From the NCBI RefSeq assembly GCF_905404315.1, contig NC_066272.1, positions 6,448,001 through 6,512,000 of the forward strand: a stretch of 64,000 nucleotides of DNA, in the 5' to 3' direction. Below, piece by piece: positions 23,586 to 35,446 of this stretch. The notes under the pieces were generated by a model. The model did not search any database. It saw only the letters and a program-made list of their open reading frames with translations, and had not been told where the DNA came from. Made by a program: the position numbers and the translations under genes. The stretch's first letter is position 1; every line of letters starts with the position of its first letter. This DNA is from Leptidea sinapis. Taxonomy: Eukaryota; Arthropoda; Insecta; Lepidoptera; Pieridae.

Positions 23586-24654
23586 AAAAGAGGCTGAATG
23601 CTTTCTTTTGCCTCCATTAAATAAATTAAAAGTTATACAGTATACTGTACTGGCAATAATAAAATAACTCTGTTTATCACGACTTTCACTCAATAAACAT
23701 GATGTACAATAAGACTTATGAGCATCGTGGGATTCCTTGTGAGAGCCTTTTTCTATTGCCGGCAACATTGCAAGTGATGAGCGGAACCACTTGTATTTGA
23801 AATGACTGCACAAACTGTTATTTTTTAAAAGTTTATATTTAAATTATTGGGAATTCTACCTTTTTCATGAAATAAATACATTTTGAAAATAATTATCTTC
23901 TTTCATCTGACTTTGATCGAATTTCCTGAACTAAAAATAACTGATTTTACTTAATCATTTGTTATGGTATGTTCCTCGTTTTTCACAAATTACACAACTT
24001 GCAAGACAATCTAGATTTCTTAGAAATCGATCTTTGGAACTTGATTTTTTTTGTGAATCGTATCTTGAACAAAATCTTCGAATCGATTTAAAAATCGATA
24101 TTTTTCGGTAAGAATTGGCATCCCTGCCAAATATCATTATTACAATAGAATTATAGGTATCATCTATCTTCCCTTTTATACGTCTGTGGTATCTATCTAG
24201 TACCTACTTAAGTACAATCTTATTCAAAATTAAAATATCAATATTAAATTAAAACAATTTTGACATTTTCATAAATTAATATTGTATGTACTTGTTTAGT
24301 AGTAGAACAATTTGTGTGTAATGTTGTTAGGTGATAATCTCATTGCCAATGCCTTAATTAAGTAAAAAAATCAAGTCTTTTTTTTTCTCTTACCGTTAAT
24401 GAGAAAGGCAAAGGCAGAGTCATGCAGCCATTCAAAAGTCATATTAATTGAAATTGTCACTGTCATGTCCTTGCTGTCCAGTACCTTTTTTTTTATTTTA
24501 TTATACCTGTTTGAGTTGAATATTATATTTACAAGTGTATAAACAATTTTAGGAAATTTCATGCTACTGCATTAGTTGTTGTGTATTTTAATATGAGTTA
24601 TTATTCTTAATTACTATAGTGCCAATATTAGTATTGAAGATTTTTATCCACAAT

Positions 24655-25601
24655 ATGGAAAACGCAAAGACTTGTAGTCAAATATTTACCGGTGCTAGGG
24701 TTTTAGGTTATGTTAGTACACATGTTCCATTTGTAGCTCGATTTATCAAAAGAAGAGGTGAAACTTTATTGTGTACTAGTGTTGGAAAGTGGTTTCATAC
24801 ATATGGATGCGATAAATTTCGTTTGTTAAGTGTCAGTGGCGAACATCCTAGCGAAATAACGTGCATGAGTGGCGACGGTTATCATATTTACACTGGTTGT
24901 GAAAACAATATCTACGCGTGGAGGAGAGGCTGCGAACTTAAACATATATATAAAGGACACGGAGCAACCATTCACAAGATCTTACCATTTGGTATACATA
25001 TTATTTCTGTGGATGAATCTAATGTTCTCAAAGTTTTTGATATTAAAGACGAGACAGAGTTTCTTGAGTTAAAGTTCAGTCTAGAAACTTTCACGATAAC
25101 AACTTTATGCCATCCACCAACATACCTAAACAAAATACTATTAGGAAGTAAACAGGGTCAGCTTCAGTTATGGAATATCAGGACATCAAAGCTTGTTTAC
25201 ACATTAAAAGGATGGGGTTCTGCAGTACTTATCACAGAGCCTGCACCTGCAGTTGATGTTGTCGCAATTGCACTTGAAAATAGCAAGATATTTTTGCATA
25301 ACATTAAATTAGATCAGACTATTATGAACTTTATACATGATTGGGGTCAAGTAAGCAGTTTGTCATTTAGAATGGATGGAGCACCTATAATGGTGACAGG
25401 CAGCTCTACTGGTAACATAGTCATGTGGGATTTGGAAGAGCGGACTGTTAAGTCACAGATTCAAGCTGCTCATTCAGCTGCAATAGCTGGATTGCAATGT
25501 TTGATGTCAGAACCCCTTATGGTTACAAATTCACAAGATAATTCTCTGAAAATGTGGATTTTTGATATGCCTGATGGTGTAGCAAGGCTTTTAAAGAAAA
25601 G
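24655..25601 (+). CDS. WDR36: WDR36 coding exon 1 (residues 1-315)
   Basis: Large first coding exon, starting MENAKTCSQIFTGARVLGYV. It carries most of the first WD40 propeller and ends at LLKK before gtatat at 25602. The apparent continuation to 25662 is intron. Confidence 0.93.
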
Positions 25602-28600
25602 GTATATCATATTTCTTATTAAATTAATTATTATTTTTACAGCAAATATACAATTTATATAACATGTATTTCTCACAATTATAGAGTAACTTATAAAACT
25701 AAAAAGTAATAATATATTGCTACAAGTTACTTCAGTACAAAGGTAGTTGAGTTGAGTGATTTTAATTGAAAATTTTAAGTCTCTTATTTGTTTTGTTTCT
25801 TTCCTATTGTTTCAATTGAATATGTTTGTAAATGTTCATTGTATATATACATTTGTAAGCATTGTATTTAAATTTTACCTGTTATTTTTAGAGAAGGCCA
25901 TGCACTGCCTCCAAAATTAATCAGGTACTGTGAGCCCAGCGGTGAAAACATTCTTGCAGCTGGAAGTGACAGCTCTTTACACATAATGAACACTGTCACA
26001 GAAACATTCAATAAAAGTATGGGTAAAGCATCATTTGACAGAAAGAAATCTAAGAAGAAAAGTAAGTTGTAAATTGTTACAATACTTCGATAAATTCCTA
26101 AATATTTTTTTTTATAAAATTGCAATAATATTGTAAATTATTAATGATGTTTGAAAGATTGATAAAATGCATTTTAATTAGTATTTTCATGTTCATAGTG
26201 TATTATTTGAATTTTGAGATATGAGAGTATTAATATTATTTGGATTTTTGTCATCTCAATACTAGGTGTTCATTAAGTTCTGTTAATCAATTGTGATGAT
26301 AGTTTTAACTCAACCTAATTTCTTTGCTAGACTGCCACTAAATAGATATAGACTGGACATTATTAATCTAGGTTGTCATTTTTTTTTTGTTATTAATAAT
26401 TGTTGGTATTATTGGTGTGATAACTTAAAAAATATATAATACTAGATGCCTAGACAAACATTGTTCTGTAGATAATAAATAAAATACTGTTTTTTATGTA
26501 TTTGTCAATAATTTTTCATAACATCAAAATTATTTCGTAATGTATGCTCCTTGTTGTTATAATAAAATTGTTTCACAGCAGAACTGTCAAACCCTGCGTC
26601 AATGAATTCTCTCACAAAAAATATGTCAATTCAAAACAAATATTGGAAATAAAAATAATTATGGGTCCCAAATCGAAATAAAAAGTATCCTATCTCTCAA
26701 GTTGGACTAAACTGCATTACATGAAGTAATCCCCATGTAAATTACTGCATTAGTTTAGGAGTCCATCGAGGACAAACAATGTGTCATGTAATTTATATAT
26801 ATTAAGATAAATAATGTTGTTTTGTTGATTTCTTTTGCAGATAGACTAAAAAAAGACAATTTAACTTTACCACCAATAACACAATTGAGTTCCTGTATGC
26901 AAAGAGACAAACAATGGGATAGTATTGCCACTCTGCATGAAAACAAGAAATTAGCTCTGACGTGGTCTTATAATAGAATATGTGTGGGAAAACATAAACT
27001 TAGGTGTCCATTTGAAGAAAAGAAAGCTGTGGCGACATCTCTTACGGTCACACACTGTGGAAACTTTGTTATTATTGGTAATATTTTCTACCTTACTATT
27101 ATATTCTTGGTTGTTCACATTTAGTTTTAATAAAATATCCTCTGTGATGTGGCCATTTATCATAAGGATAAGCGAGCTTATATTTTTTTTGCTTTGCAAG
27201 AGCCATTGCTTGGTTGACATACTAATAAATGAGAAACAAGCAAATACAAAGGAAAATAATTTAGGTAGGGTCTACAAATTCATATTTGTGTTAAGGTCAA
27301 ATGTATACTTATACATGCATAATAATCTCACCAACTATGTGTGGATGTATTCTCTAAATTCATGACTCATTTTTTAAAATGCATCTTAATACCCATTTGG
27401 AAATTAGCTAAATGATGAAGAAGCCTTATTAAAATAGCAATGTAATTAATTATTATTAAATGAGCAAATAAGACTGGGAGATTTTTTATTTATTTATTTA
27501 TTTATTCACCAACACAGAATTCACATGTCAATTCATAAAATACAAAAAAAGTCTAAAAATTGTGTGCCTGCAATTACAGATGGATGCATCATGCACATAA
27601 ACATACAAACAATTTATTTCATAATTATGAATGAATGAATTAGTATAAAAAAACTAACTAAAAAATATGTCATAATAATATATAAAAGTAAATTGAAATC
27701 CTGTACACTAAAATGTCAAAACAATATAAAAAGAGAAATTAATTTCATAAATCACTAAAATACAAAATACAATATATTTTGTCAATGCATTTTTTTTTAA
27801 ATTAGTTTATTACATTTTACTAATCAGGGTGTCAGTTTATTATGCTGTTCCGTCTCTCACAGCCATTTGTTTCCAAAATAATAGTATGAACTATTTAAAA
27901 TTCTATTTTCAGGTTACAGCAATGGCCAAGTTCACAGGTTTAACATGCAGTCTGGAATACATAGAGGACATTATGGTAATGCAAAAATGATAGCACATAA
28001 GGGGGCTTTGAGAGGTGTTGAGACAGATATGTGCAACCAAAGGGTAATGACTGTTGGTGCTGATGACAAATTGAAATTCTGGTATTTTAAACCTTGTAAG
28101 TTGAATTTAATTGCAAATGACAATCACTTTTCAATTGAGTATTAAATAGTTTACCAGTGGAATGTTTCTTTTCACATAATGCAGGCTAGGTGGCATCACC
28201 ACTGTGGCATCCTTTTTCTAATGTTAAGTATGATAATGTCGTTTATGTTTTGCCATTTGAAATGTGCATTAGTTGACGACGGGCTAAACAGACTAAACAA
28301 TTTATATCTCAAACTGATGAGTGCATTTGGAATGCATCTTATTTATTCATAACACTGTTTGATTTTTGGCATTTAATTTTATTTGAATTAAGATTATAAA
28401 TTCAATGATTGCTGATTGATAATTTGTACATTATATTTTAACATTCATTTACTACATTTGTCAATACTGTTTAGTTCTATATATACAATTTTAGTTGTAT
28501 GCTTTTTTATAAAGCATTATAATTATTGTTTTATATCATTTTAGCAACAAGTCCATATCATGTAATGAGGTTAGATGAGTCTGTAAATAAAACAAAGTGT

Positions 28601-31600
28601 CACCGAGAAAGTGCTTTGTTAGCCCTTGCCAATGAAGATTTTACAATTACCCTCATTGACATTGATACTATGAAAGTTGTCAGAAAATTCGACGGACATG
28701 TTGGCAAAATTACAGATATTGATTTTGACTATCAGAGCAGGTAATTACTTAATTAACTTAGACTGTAATGTGACACTCGCAAGCTTAATACAACTAATTG
28801 ACATATTCACCATGATATGTGCATTGTGCACATGCTTGCTCTCTAGAGTACCACAAACAAATAAACATACATATATAGAATATTACCTTCTTTTGTGTCA
28901 CAAGGTGGTTATAAAAGAATGTTAGGGCAATGATTTAAATATATTTTTCCGGTACCATATGGGTACCTTCAAAAAAAGCGCGTACACCTTCCTTAGGGCC
29001 GGTAAAGCTCCTGTGTTTCCTCTGGTGTTCTCTTATCACTTAACCCTAGGTGACCCGTATACTCGATTGTCCCCCTCTTCCATAAAAAAAATTTAAAGGT
29101 AAATATAAAGGCCTTATGTCTTTTAATTATATTGTAGGTTTTCGTTTTAATTAGCTATAATATAGAAGTTTTTTTACTGTTGTTAGATTTGCAATTTTTT
29201 TCTTGTAGGTGGCTTGTAAGTTCGTCGATGGACTGTACAATATGCACATGGGACATACCAAGTGCACAGTTAGTGGATGTTTTTATGGTAAGTTTCATAA
29301 TAGAAATCACTTAACTCATCAGCTCCTCTTAAATTTATTTTAATCTAATTCTGTTACAATATGCTTTAAATTTTGTAAATACACATTCATAGCCATACCA
29401 AGTGATATTGCTTACTAAATACCACAAGTACTCTGTTTGAATAAAATTGGGATTGTGGCTGCATAACTATATTATTTCTAAGTACTAAATTCTTTATTTA
29501 CAAAATTTAATGCCTCATTATGGGGTTTTTCGTATTATACTGAATTTCTTGCGGCCGTTCTTCTCAGGTCTGAGGCAGTCCAGTGGGAGGCTCCTTTGCA
29601 CAGGATGCCGACTAGATTACGGGTACCACAACGGCACCTATTTCTGCCGTGAAGCAGTAAAGTAAGCATTACTGTGTTTCGGTCTGAAGGGCACCATAGC
29701 TAGTGAAATTACTGGTCAAATGACACTTAACATCTTGTCTCAGGGGGACGAACGCAATAAAAGGCATTTATTTTCTCAAAATTGATTCCTTTAGATTTCT
29801 TTTTCATGTCATTTCTAATATACTAGCTACTGGCGCTAACAAATGGCGCTCCGAGAGGAAGAAGCGGCGCAAGAAACTCTGCCAGCATTATTTTTTGCGC
29901 TCTTTTCAGTAAAAGTATACAATATTGTACAGTCATTTCTATCGCTATAAAATAATCACAATCTAGTCCCAGGCTGTCCGATCACTTAGATATTCAACTG
30001 AATAATAATAGGAGTAATAGAATTTACGACAGAGCCATTTTTTACAAAACATTTAAATTTATTTATAGATAATGCCTGAACAGTGGCTGGGATTTATTAA
30101 AAAAGTGTATACATTTACCCTTAAAGCTATTATGTATCTTATGAAGCCTACTAGAATTAGTTACAAGCAATCCCTTATTTCTAGTGTTATAATAATGAAA
30201 ATCACTATTAAGAGCAAAAAGGTGACGATTTATGTGAATTGTAGTGCCACTCCAGAGTTTTTAGGATTTTCAAGAACCATTGTAATGGGCAGGGCGTATC
30301 AATTACCATCAGTTGAATGTCCCGCTCGTCTTGTCCCTTATTGGCATAAAAAAAAATGTATACTTTGAATGGGTGGTAGTTTTTGACGTCCAATAAGTGA
30401 TTTTGAATAAAAATATTTGAATTTGAATATACTTTTACTACTCTCACTGTCCAAAATGTGAATTGTGAACTCATTGTATAAACAATATAAATGCATTAAT
30501 AATTTGTTTGTAGTGCAATTTGATGTGAAATAAAATCCCACTTAAATTCTTGTGCAATGTCGCCCCATCAGAAAGATATGCTTCACTGAATGATTGAAAA
30601 ATCATACTTTGAATAAAAATATTTGATTTTGAGTGTTGGTGTTGGATTCTCGCAATTGTTTCACCAGTGGGAGGCTCCTTTGCACAGGAAGCCGGCTAGA
30701 TTATGGGTACCACATGGGTGCCTATTTCTGCCGTGAAGCAGTAATGTGTAAACATTTGTGTGTTTCGGTCTGAAGGGCGCCGTAGCTAGTGATATTACTG
30801 GGCAAATGAGGCTTAACATCTTATGTCTCAAGGTGATGAGCGCAATTGTAGTGCCTCTCAGAATTTTTGGGTTTTTCAAGAATCCTGAGCGGCACTGCAT
30901 TGTAATGGGGGAGAGAGTATCAATTACCATCAGCTGAACGTCCTGCTCGTCTCGTCCCTTATTTTTATAAAAAAAAATGTGTACCGTTAATTAAGACTCA
31001 TTAATATATATTGTTTGTGTTTCTAAGATTTTTACTTCTGTGTCCTTAATAATAAATCTTAATTTTTGCTCTAGGTAGAAGCACCGTGTACCTCCTTAAG
31101 TATGTCCCCAACAGGAGACTACTTGGCTACATCTCATGTTGGAGAGTTGGGAGTATTTCTCTGGGCGAACAAACTTCTCTACGAAAAAATATTTTTGAAG
31201 CCAGTTGATAGGGCGACAGTCACTATACCGAAATTGAGTAAGTTATTTGATTATTTTTTTGCCATGCCATAAATGATTGCACCTACCGGGATTCGAACCC
31301 GGGACCTCTAGCTCAGTAGGCAGGGTCACAAACCACTGGGCCATAGGGTCGTCGACTTACAATGATCGATTACAAAAGATGATCGGCGACTACAAGCGAG
31401 TAACTCGTGCACACGATAGTGCTCGCGAGTAGTAGTCTATAATCGCCGGTAGTGAAGAGGAGGCATTAGTTTATTTTGAGATGTGTTAAGACTGAGATCA
31501 TATTGTGATATGGGCCAGATGATGCTGTTAATCGTAAGGGTTCTTAGCTTCAATCTTTGAAGCTAAGGCTGAGATCTAAAGAGCGTACTTACACTTTACT

Positions 31601-32608
31601 CAGGTAAAACATAGCTAAGTGTAAGCTATGCATAATATGTTATTTCGTTTTTATAGTCCTTTGACAGCTGAAATTATATTGAGCTTATGCTAGGACAGCC
31701 CAATATAAAAGTCAAGTTCGCGTTTTATCATAATCAGCAAAGTTTGAAGTAAGTAAAGCCGGGGCAAAGTCTATGTTCGTTCTGTAGATATAACCACTAT
31801 AACCAATTTGCGCATTTGAGATAAATAAACAGATTTCTTTTTTAATTTCTCATGTGAATAGCCTCGCGTTTTCGTATAGAATTTAATTAGTAATAATTTC
31901 TATTTTGCAGAACTACCTACAACAGCACCTGAAAAACCTGATTTAGAAGATATAGGCGTAATTGATTTGGGTGAACCGGAATATAAATCTCCAGAACAAA
32001 TAAGCACAGAATTAATAACCCTCTCAGGACAACCGACATCAAGGTGGCTAAACCTATTAAATTTGGATATAGTCAAAAGGCGAAACAAACCGAAAACACC
32101 ACTGACAGTTCCAAAATCTGCTCCGTTCTTCCTTCCCACTATACCGAGTCTTGAATTGGAATTTGATCTCGAAAAAGAAAAAGGCGATACAAATAAGAAG
32201 TTATTGACACCAGAATCGCTGTCTACCTTAACACCTTTTGCAAAGAAGTTGAATAAGTGTGAAAGAGTATTTGATTATGATAAGTGTGTTATGAAGTTGA
32301 AAGAAATGTCTCCTGCGGCCATTGAAGCTGAAGTTACTAGTATGGCGCCCGACGCTGGCGGTTCTATAGAAGTTATGTCGCATTTTCTTAAACTTATAGA
32401 TAGTATGCTTAAGTCCAATAGAGATTTCGAGTTAGCTCAATCATTTTTAAGTTTATTTTTGAAGGTGCATACCAAAGTAATAACTCGGAGTAGTGAACTA
32501 TTAGTGGTTTTGCATTGTGTGGAAGAATCGTCTTCAGTGGCGTGGAGTAGGCTTCAAAATAGCTTATTGTATAATATATGTGTTGTTAAGGCATTAAAGG
32601 ATATGTAA
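24655..32608 (+). CDS. WDR36: WD repeat protein 36 / Utp21, 8 exons, complete
   Basis: Nucleolar SSU-processome (U3 snoRNP) component needed for 18S rRNA maturation. Exons: 24655-25601, 25892-26061, 26841-27077, 27913-28095, 28545-28740, 29209-29287, 31075-31237, 31911-32608. Junctions are GT-AG and sum to 2673 bases, giving 890 aa, close to the usual ~900. Two tandem WD40 propellers span roughly residues 40-650, with blocks such as GHVGKITDIDFDY and SMDCTICTWDIPS. Exon 4 carries the diagnostic RFNMQSGIHRG. The C-terminal Utp21 domain lies in exon 8 (VPKSAPFFLPTIPSL, APDAGGSIEVM, RDFELAQSFLSLFLK). The start was set at ATG 24655: the open frame extends upstream to a GTG at 24619 but has no earlier ATG. 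Intron 5 and intron 6 hold transposons. A polyadenylation signal follows the stop by 30 bases. Confidence 0.94.
25892..26061 (+). CDS. WDR36: WDR36 coding exon 2 (residues 316-372)
   Basis: Acceptor tttttag, donor gtaagt. Encodes REGHALPPKLIRYCEPSG and the lysine-rich DRKKSKKK linker, aligning with the FNKSLG...KKR region of vertebrate WDR36. Confidence 0.91.
26570..26807 (-). mobile_element. Helitron 5' portion in WDR36 intron 2
   Basis: Reverse orientation. The 5' TC terminus is at 26807 (tcttaatatatataaatta on the minus strand); the interior matches 15062-15431, but the CTAG end is missing. The terminus lies 33 bases before exon 3. Confidence 0.6.
26841..27077 (+). CDS. WDR36: WDR36 coding exon 3 (residues 373-451)
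   Basis: Encodes LTLPPITQLSSCMQRDKQWD through HCGNFVIIG; the next Gly codon is split. The acceptor lies 33 bases downstream of a Helitron 5' end. Confidence 0.91.
27486..27507. repeat. (TTTA)n simple repeat
   Basis: About five tandem ttta units in WDR36 intron 3. Confidence 0.8.
27913..28095 (+). CDS. WDR36: WDR36 coding exon 4 (residues 452-512)
   Basis: Encodes YSNGQVHRFNMQSGIHRG, a signature of Utp21/WDR36, then AHKGALRGVE and DDKLKFWYFKP. Donor gtaagt. Confidence 0.94.
28545..28740 (+). CDS. WDR36: WDR36 coding exon 5 (residues 513-577)
   Basis: Encodes STSPYHVMRLDESVN through FDGHVGKITDIDFDYQS, a WD40 repeat junction. Donor gtaatt. Confidence 0.92.
28948..29092 (+). mobile_element. 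LINE-J 3' tail in WDR36 intron 5
   Basis: Plus-strand tail: atgggtaccttcaaaaaaag, then aggtgacccgtatactcg, and ccataaaaaaaat. Heavily 5' truncated, sense to the gene, ending 116 bases before exon 6. Confidence 0.7.
29209..29287 (+). CDS. WDR36: WDR36 coding exon 6 (residues 578-604)
   Basis: 79-base exon encoding RWLVSSSMDCTICTWDIPS and LVDVFM, ending in phase 0 before gtaagt. It is too short to appear as a long open frame but is needed to complete the WD40 blade. Confidence 0.92.
29574..30357 (+). mobile_element. SINE-X copy 2, split by LINE-D copy C
   Basis: SINE-X runs from 29574 to about 29756 (…gacgaacgcaat) and resumes at about 30236 (tgtagtgccactc) to the A-rich end at 30357. The interruption is the LINE-D fragment. 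In WDR36 intron 6. Confidence 0.75.
29757..30235 (-). mobile_element. LINE-D 3' fragment, copy C
   Basis: Minus-strand RT C-terminus and 3' UTR inserted in SINE-X copy 2. Its 5' boundary (agcaaaaaggtgacgattt) is the same as in copy A. Confidence 0.72.
30363..30432 (+). mobile_element. LINE-Y 3' tail
   Basis: tgggtggtagtttttgac followed by gaataaaaatatttgaattt, the 3' terminus of the family seen in reverse at 56408-56750. Confidence 0.5.
30665..30976 (+). mobile_element. SINE-X copy 3, full length
   Basis: Starts cagtgggaggctcctttgca and ends gtcccttatttttataaaaa. Internal hairpin arms near 30855 and 30886 (tcagaattttt / aatcctgagcggcac). In WDR36 intron 6. Confidence 0.78.
31075..31237 (+). 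CDS. WDR36: WDR36 coding exon 7 (residues 605-658)
   Basis: Encodes VEAPCTSLSMSPTGDYLATS and GVFLWANKLLYEK, matching the SPTGDFLATSHVDHLGIYLW region of the human protein. Donor gtaagt. Confidence 0.93.
31260..31356 (-). repeat. tRNA-type SINE head
   Basis: Minus-strand box A region and box B (gggttcgaatcccgg) with ctagaggtc in between; same head as 10500-10590. In WDR36 intron 7, 22 bases after exon 7. Confidence 0.65.
31911..32608 (+). CDS. WDR36: WDR36 coding exon 8, Utp21 C-terminal domain (residues 659-890)
   Basis: Acceptor ttttgcag. Encodes RWLNLLNLDIVKRRNKPK, VPKSAPFFLPTIPSL and the helical Utp21 domain, ending VVKALKDM and TAA at 32606-32608. Confidence 0.95.
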
Positions 32609-32637
32609 TTTTGTATATTAATAAGATTGAATCATTA

Positions 32638-32643
32638 AATAAA
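32638..32643 (+). promoter_or_regulatory. Candidate WDR36 polyadenylation signal
   Basis: AATAAA lies 30 bases past the WDR36 stop codon. No other strong signal precedes the SINE-X copy at 32745, so a very short 3' UTR is inferred. Confidence 0.5.
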
Positions 32644-32744
32644 ATAATTTTGTTACAATGTTTTTATAATTTATGGATAGTTAAAAAAGTACACTTTTTC
32701 AGACTTACAAGTCTGAAAAAAAATACAAATAGAATTGCAATATT

Positions 32745-33055
32745 CACCAGTGGGAGGCTCCTTGGCACCATATGCCGGCTAGATTATGGGTACCACAACG
32801 GCGCATATTTCTGCCGTGAAACAGTAATGTGTATACATTACTGTGTTTCGGTCTTAAGGGCGCGTAGCTAGTGAAATTACTGAGCAAATGAGACTTAACA
32901 ACTTATGTCTCAATGTGACGAGCGCAATTGTAGTGCCACTCAGAAATATTTGGGTTTTTCAATAATCTTGAGCTGGCGATGCATTGTAATGGGCAGGGCT
33001 TAACAATTACCATCAACTGAACGTCCTGCTCGTCTCGTCCCTTTCTTTCACCAAA
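32745..33055 (+). mobile_element. SINE-X copy 4, full length
   Basis: cagtgggaggctccttggca to gtccctttctttcacc, about 100 bases past the WDR36 poly(A) signal. Confidence 0.75.
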
Positions 33056-33277
33056 AACAATATTATCGTATTGGCAAACACAGCTTGCAAGAGAGAAGAC
33101 AAAATAGACAAGGACGGAAAGCGAATCTTTTGTTGCCGTAACAAATTTTAATTGACAAGTCGTAAACAGTCGGCATTAGTTAATGCAACCATCTTATCTA
33201 ATGCACCAATATTATCGTTAAGAAACCACTCCATTACTTTTTCTATATAATTATGGTGTGTTATTATTATGTTAATA

Positions 33278-33588
33278 CTAGCTGACCCGGCAAACGTTTT
33301 TTTGCCATTTAAATTATTTTTAGAAGTATACCGTTTCTAGGACATTGCTTTATTTTTCTAAAATAAACGTAGCCTAACTTGCTCCTTATTACATCAACTA
33401 CCTGCCAATAAAAGTCGCCGGATTAGACGGAACAAACGGACAGACAGACAGGCAGACAGACAAAAATTGTAAAAAATGTTATTTTAGTGCATATACGGTA
33501 CGTATATGTATTCATAATATACATTTAGTAAAAAACGGTTATTTCAATATTACAAACATACACTCCAATTTTTATTTCAATGTATAGA
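33278..33588 (-). mobile_element. Helitron, 311 bp, both ends visible
   Basis: Reverse orientation: the 3' end reads CTAGctgacccggcaaacg on the plus strand and the 5' TC is at 33588. A/T host junctions are correct. Contains a run of cagacagacaggcagacag. Confidence 0.78.
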
Positions 33589-34069
33589 TAATTCACACAA
33601 TATTTTTATAAATTATAGCCTATATGTTATTCTGGTGTGTAAGCTATATTATTGCAAAGTTACGTCAAAATTCATTCTTTGCGTTAAAGAAGTTCAAACA
33701 TACATCCAGACATACAAACTTTTACATTTATAATATTAATAGGATATTTATGGTGGAACGACTTTGTAGTGGGGCTCTTACAATTACATACTACCTATTT
33801 ATACTTACTTATTATAGGACAAAAATAGCTTTATAAGATGACCATATATTTAATATGAGGTAGGAACAATTTTTATCTTGCTACGCAATTCGGTTCCTAG
33901 CTTATGTCGATGTGGATATTTACTTACGTCTACCGACAGTAATACGAATTTTATTTGAACGTAGACACTAGGAATTGCTAGGTCAGGTTTAACTTTATTA
34001 TGTCTGTTCTTATTTTTTTTTATGGAATAGGAGGACAAACGAGCGTACGAGTCACCTGTTGTTAAGTGA

Positions 34070-35446
34070 TCACCGCCGCCCACAACCTCTTGCAACACTA
34101 GAGGAATCACAGGAGCGTTTCCGGCCTTTAAGGAAGGTGTACCTGCTTATTTTGAAGGTACCCACGTCGTATCGTCCCGGAAACACCGCGATAGGAAGTT
34201 CATTCCACAGCTTTACAGTACTTGGAAGAAAGCTCCTTGAAAACAGCACTGTGGAGGACCGCCACACATCCAGATGGTGGGGATGATATCCTAACTTGTG
34301 GCGTGTCGTGCTAAGGTGGAATTCGACGGCAGGAATCAGGTTAAACAGCTCTTTGGAACACTCCCCGTGATAAATGCGGTAGAAGATACACAATGAAGCG
34401 ACATCTCTACGCAACGGCAAGTGATCCAGCCGTTCGCAGAGCACTGGGTACCTGACAATTCGAGCTGCTCTACATTGCACGCGGTCAAATAGATCGAGCT
34501 GATACTGGGGTGCGCCAGACCAGAGATGACAGCAAAACTCCATGTGTGGCCGGACCTGCGCTTTGTAGAGCGCTAGAATGTGGGCCGGCTTGAAGTATTG
34601 CCGTGCTCTATTAATGACGCCCAGTTTCTTCGAAGCCAATTTGGCTTTGCCCTCCAGATGGCCACGAAATTGGCAATCGCTCGAGATTTCGAGACCCAGT
34701 ATTCCGATACTAGGCGGGGCTTTAACGGAAATGTCGAAGAGCGGTGATACGACAAATAGGGTAAACGCGCAAACTTGAGTCTTCTGGGGGTTAAATTGGA
34801 CAAGGTTCAATTTACCCTTTTCCGCGACCTTCTCAAGAGAGGACACGATAGAAGACACAAGTTTCTCCCGGCACTGGTCGACGATTTCTCGAGAGAGACC
34901 TGCATGGCCCGTGTATACGGCATCACCAGAGCTGTCGTCTGCATAGCAATGTATGTTGGAGGTGTCCAACATATGCAGAAGAAACAGCGTGGGAGATAGC
35001 ACACAGCCTGGGGGCACTCCAGCGTTCACGGGCTTCGGGTTTGAGCAATATCCGTCGACAACGACCTGTATGCTGCGCCCAGTGAGGAAGCCGGAGGTCC
35101 ACTTGCATAAGCTCTCGGGAAGCCCAAATGATGGAAGTTTTAAGAGGAGCGCCTTGTGCCATATACGATCAAAGGCCTTTGCTGTATCCAAGCTAACTGC
35201 CAGGCCTTCCCCCTTGCTTTCAATAGCCACCGCCGATCTATGTGTTAGGTATACCAGAAGATTACCTGCCGACCGACCATGGTGAAAGCCGTACTGCCGG
35301 TCGTTGTTCAATTGGTGACCCTCAAGGTATACCAAGAGCTGGCGGTTAATAATGCTCTCCATGATTTTGGACAGCAGGAAGGTAATAATAGGCCTGTAGT
35401 TTGCCAGATCCGAACTGTCTCCTTTTTTTTTGCATCGGATGGACAA
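34070..35446 (-). pseudogene. LINE-J reverse transcriptase, main frame (458 codons)
   Basis: RT fingers-palm region with ANYRPI, AFDRIWHKALLLKLPS, GVPPGCVLSPTLFLLHM and the catalytic CYADDS (YADD at 34934-34945), then the thumb and C-terminal domain (ARQYFKPAHILALYKAQVRP, LWNELP, CDSSSVARG). The frame is open but joins the upstream RT portion only by a frameshift near the 9-T run at 35423-35431. Short deletions against relatives are visible after LLHM and near VAEKGK. Confidence 0.85.

Larger units (their letters stand above)
22248..24654. other. Divergent intergenic region between SF3A3 and WDR36
   Basis: Holds both 5' UTRs and promoters. No convincing TATA box or initiator could be assigned. 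The middle is filled by a foldback MITE (22735-23099) and an associated repeat (23320-23585); 24140-24650 is plain AT-rich DNA and is the likely WDR36 promoter side. Confidence 0.6.

Noticed and set aside
24619..24654. Upstream GTG-led extension of WDR36
   Set aside because: Eukaryotic initiation at GTG is unlikely and ATG 24655 matches the family start.
25602..25662. Read-through extension of WDR36 exon 1
   Set aside because: It crosses a donor (gtatat) and the downstream protein continues only through exon 2.
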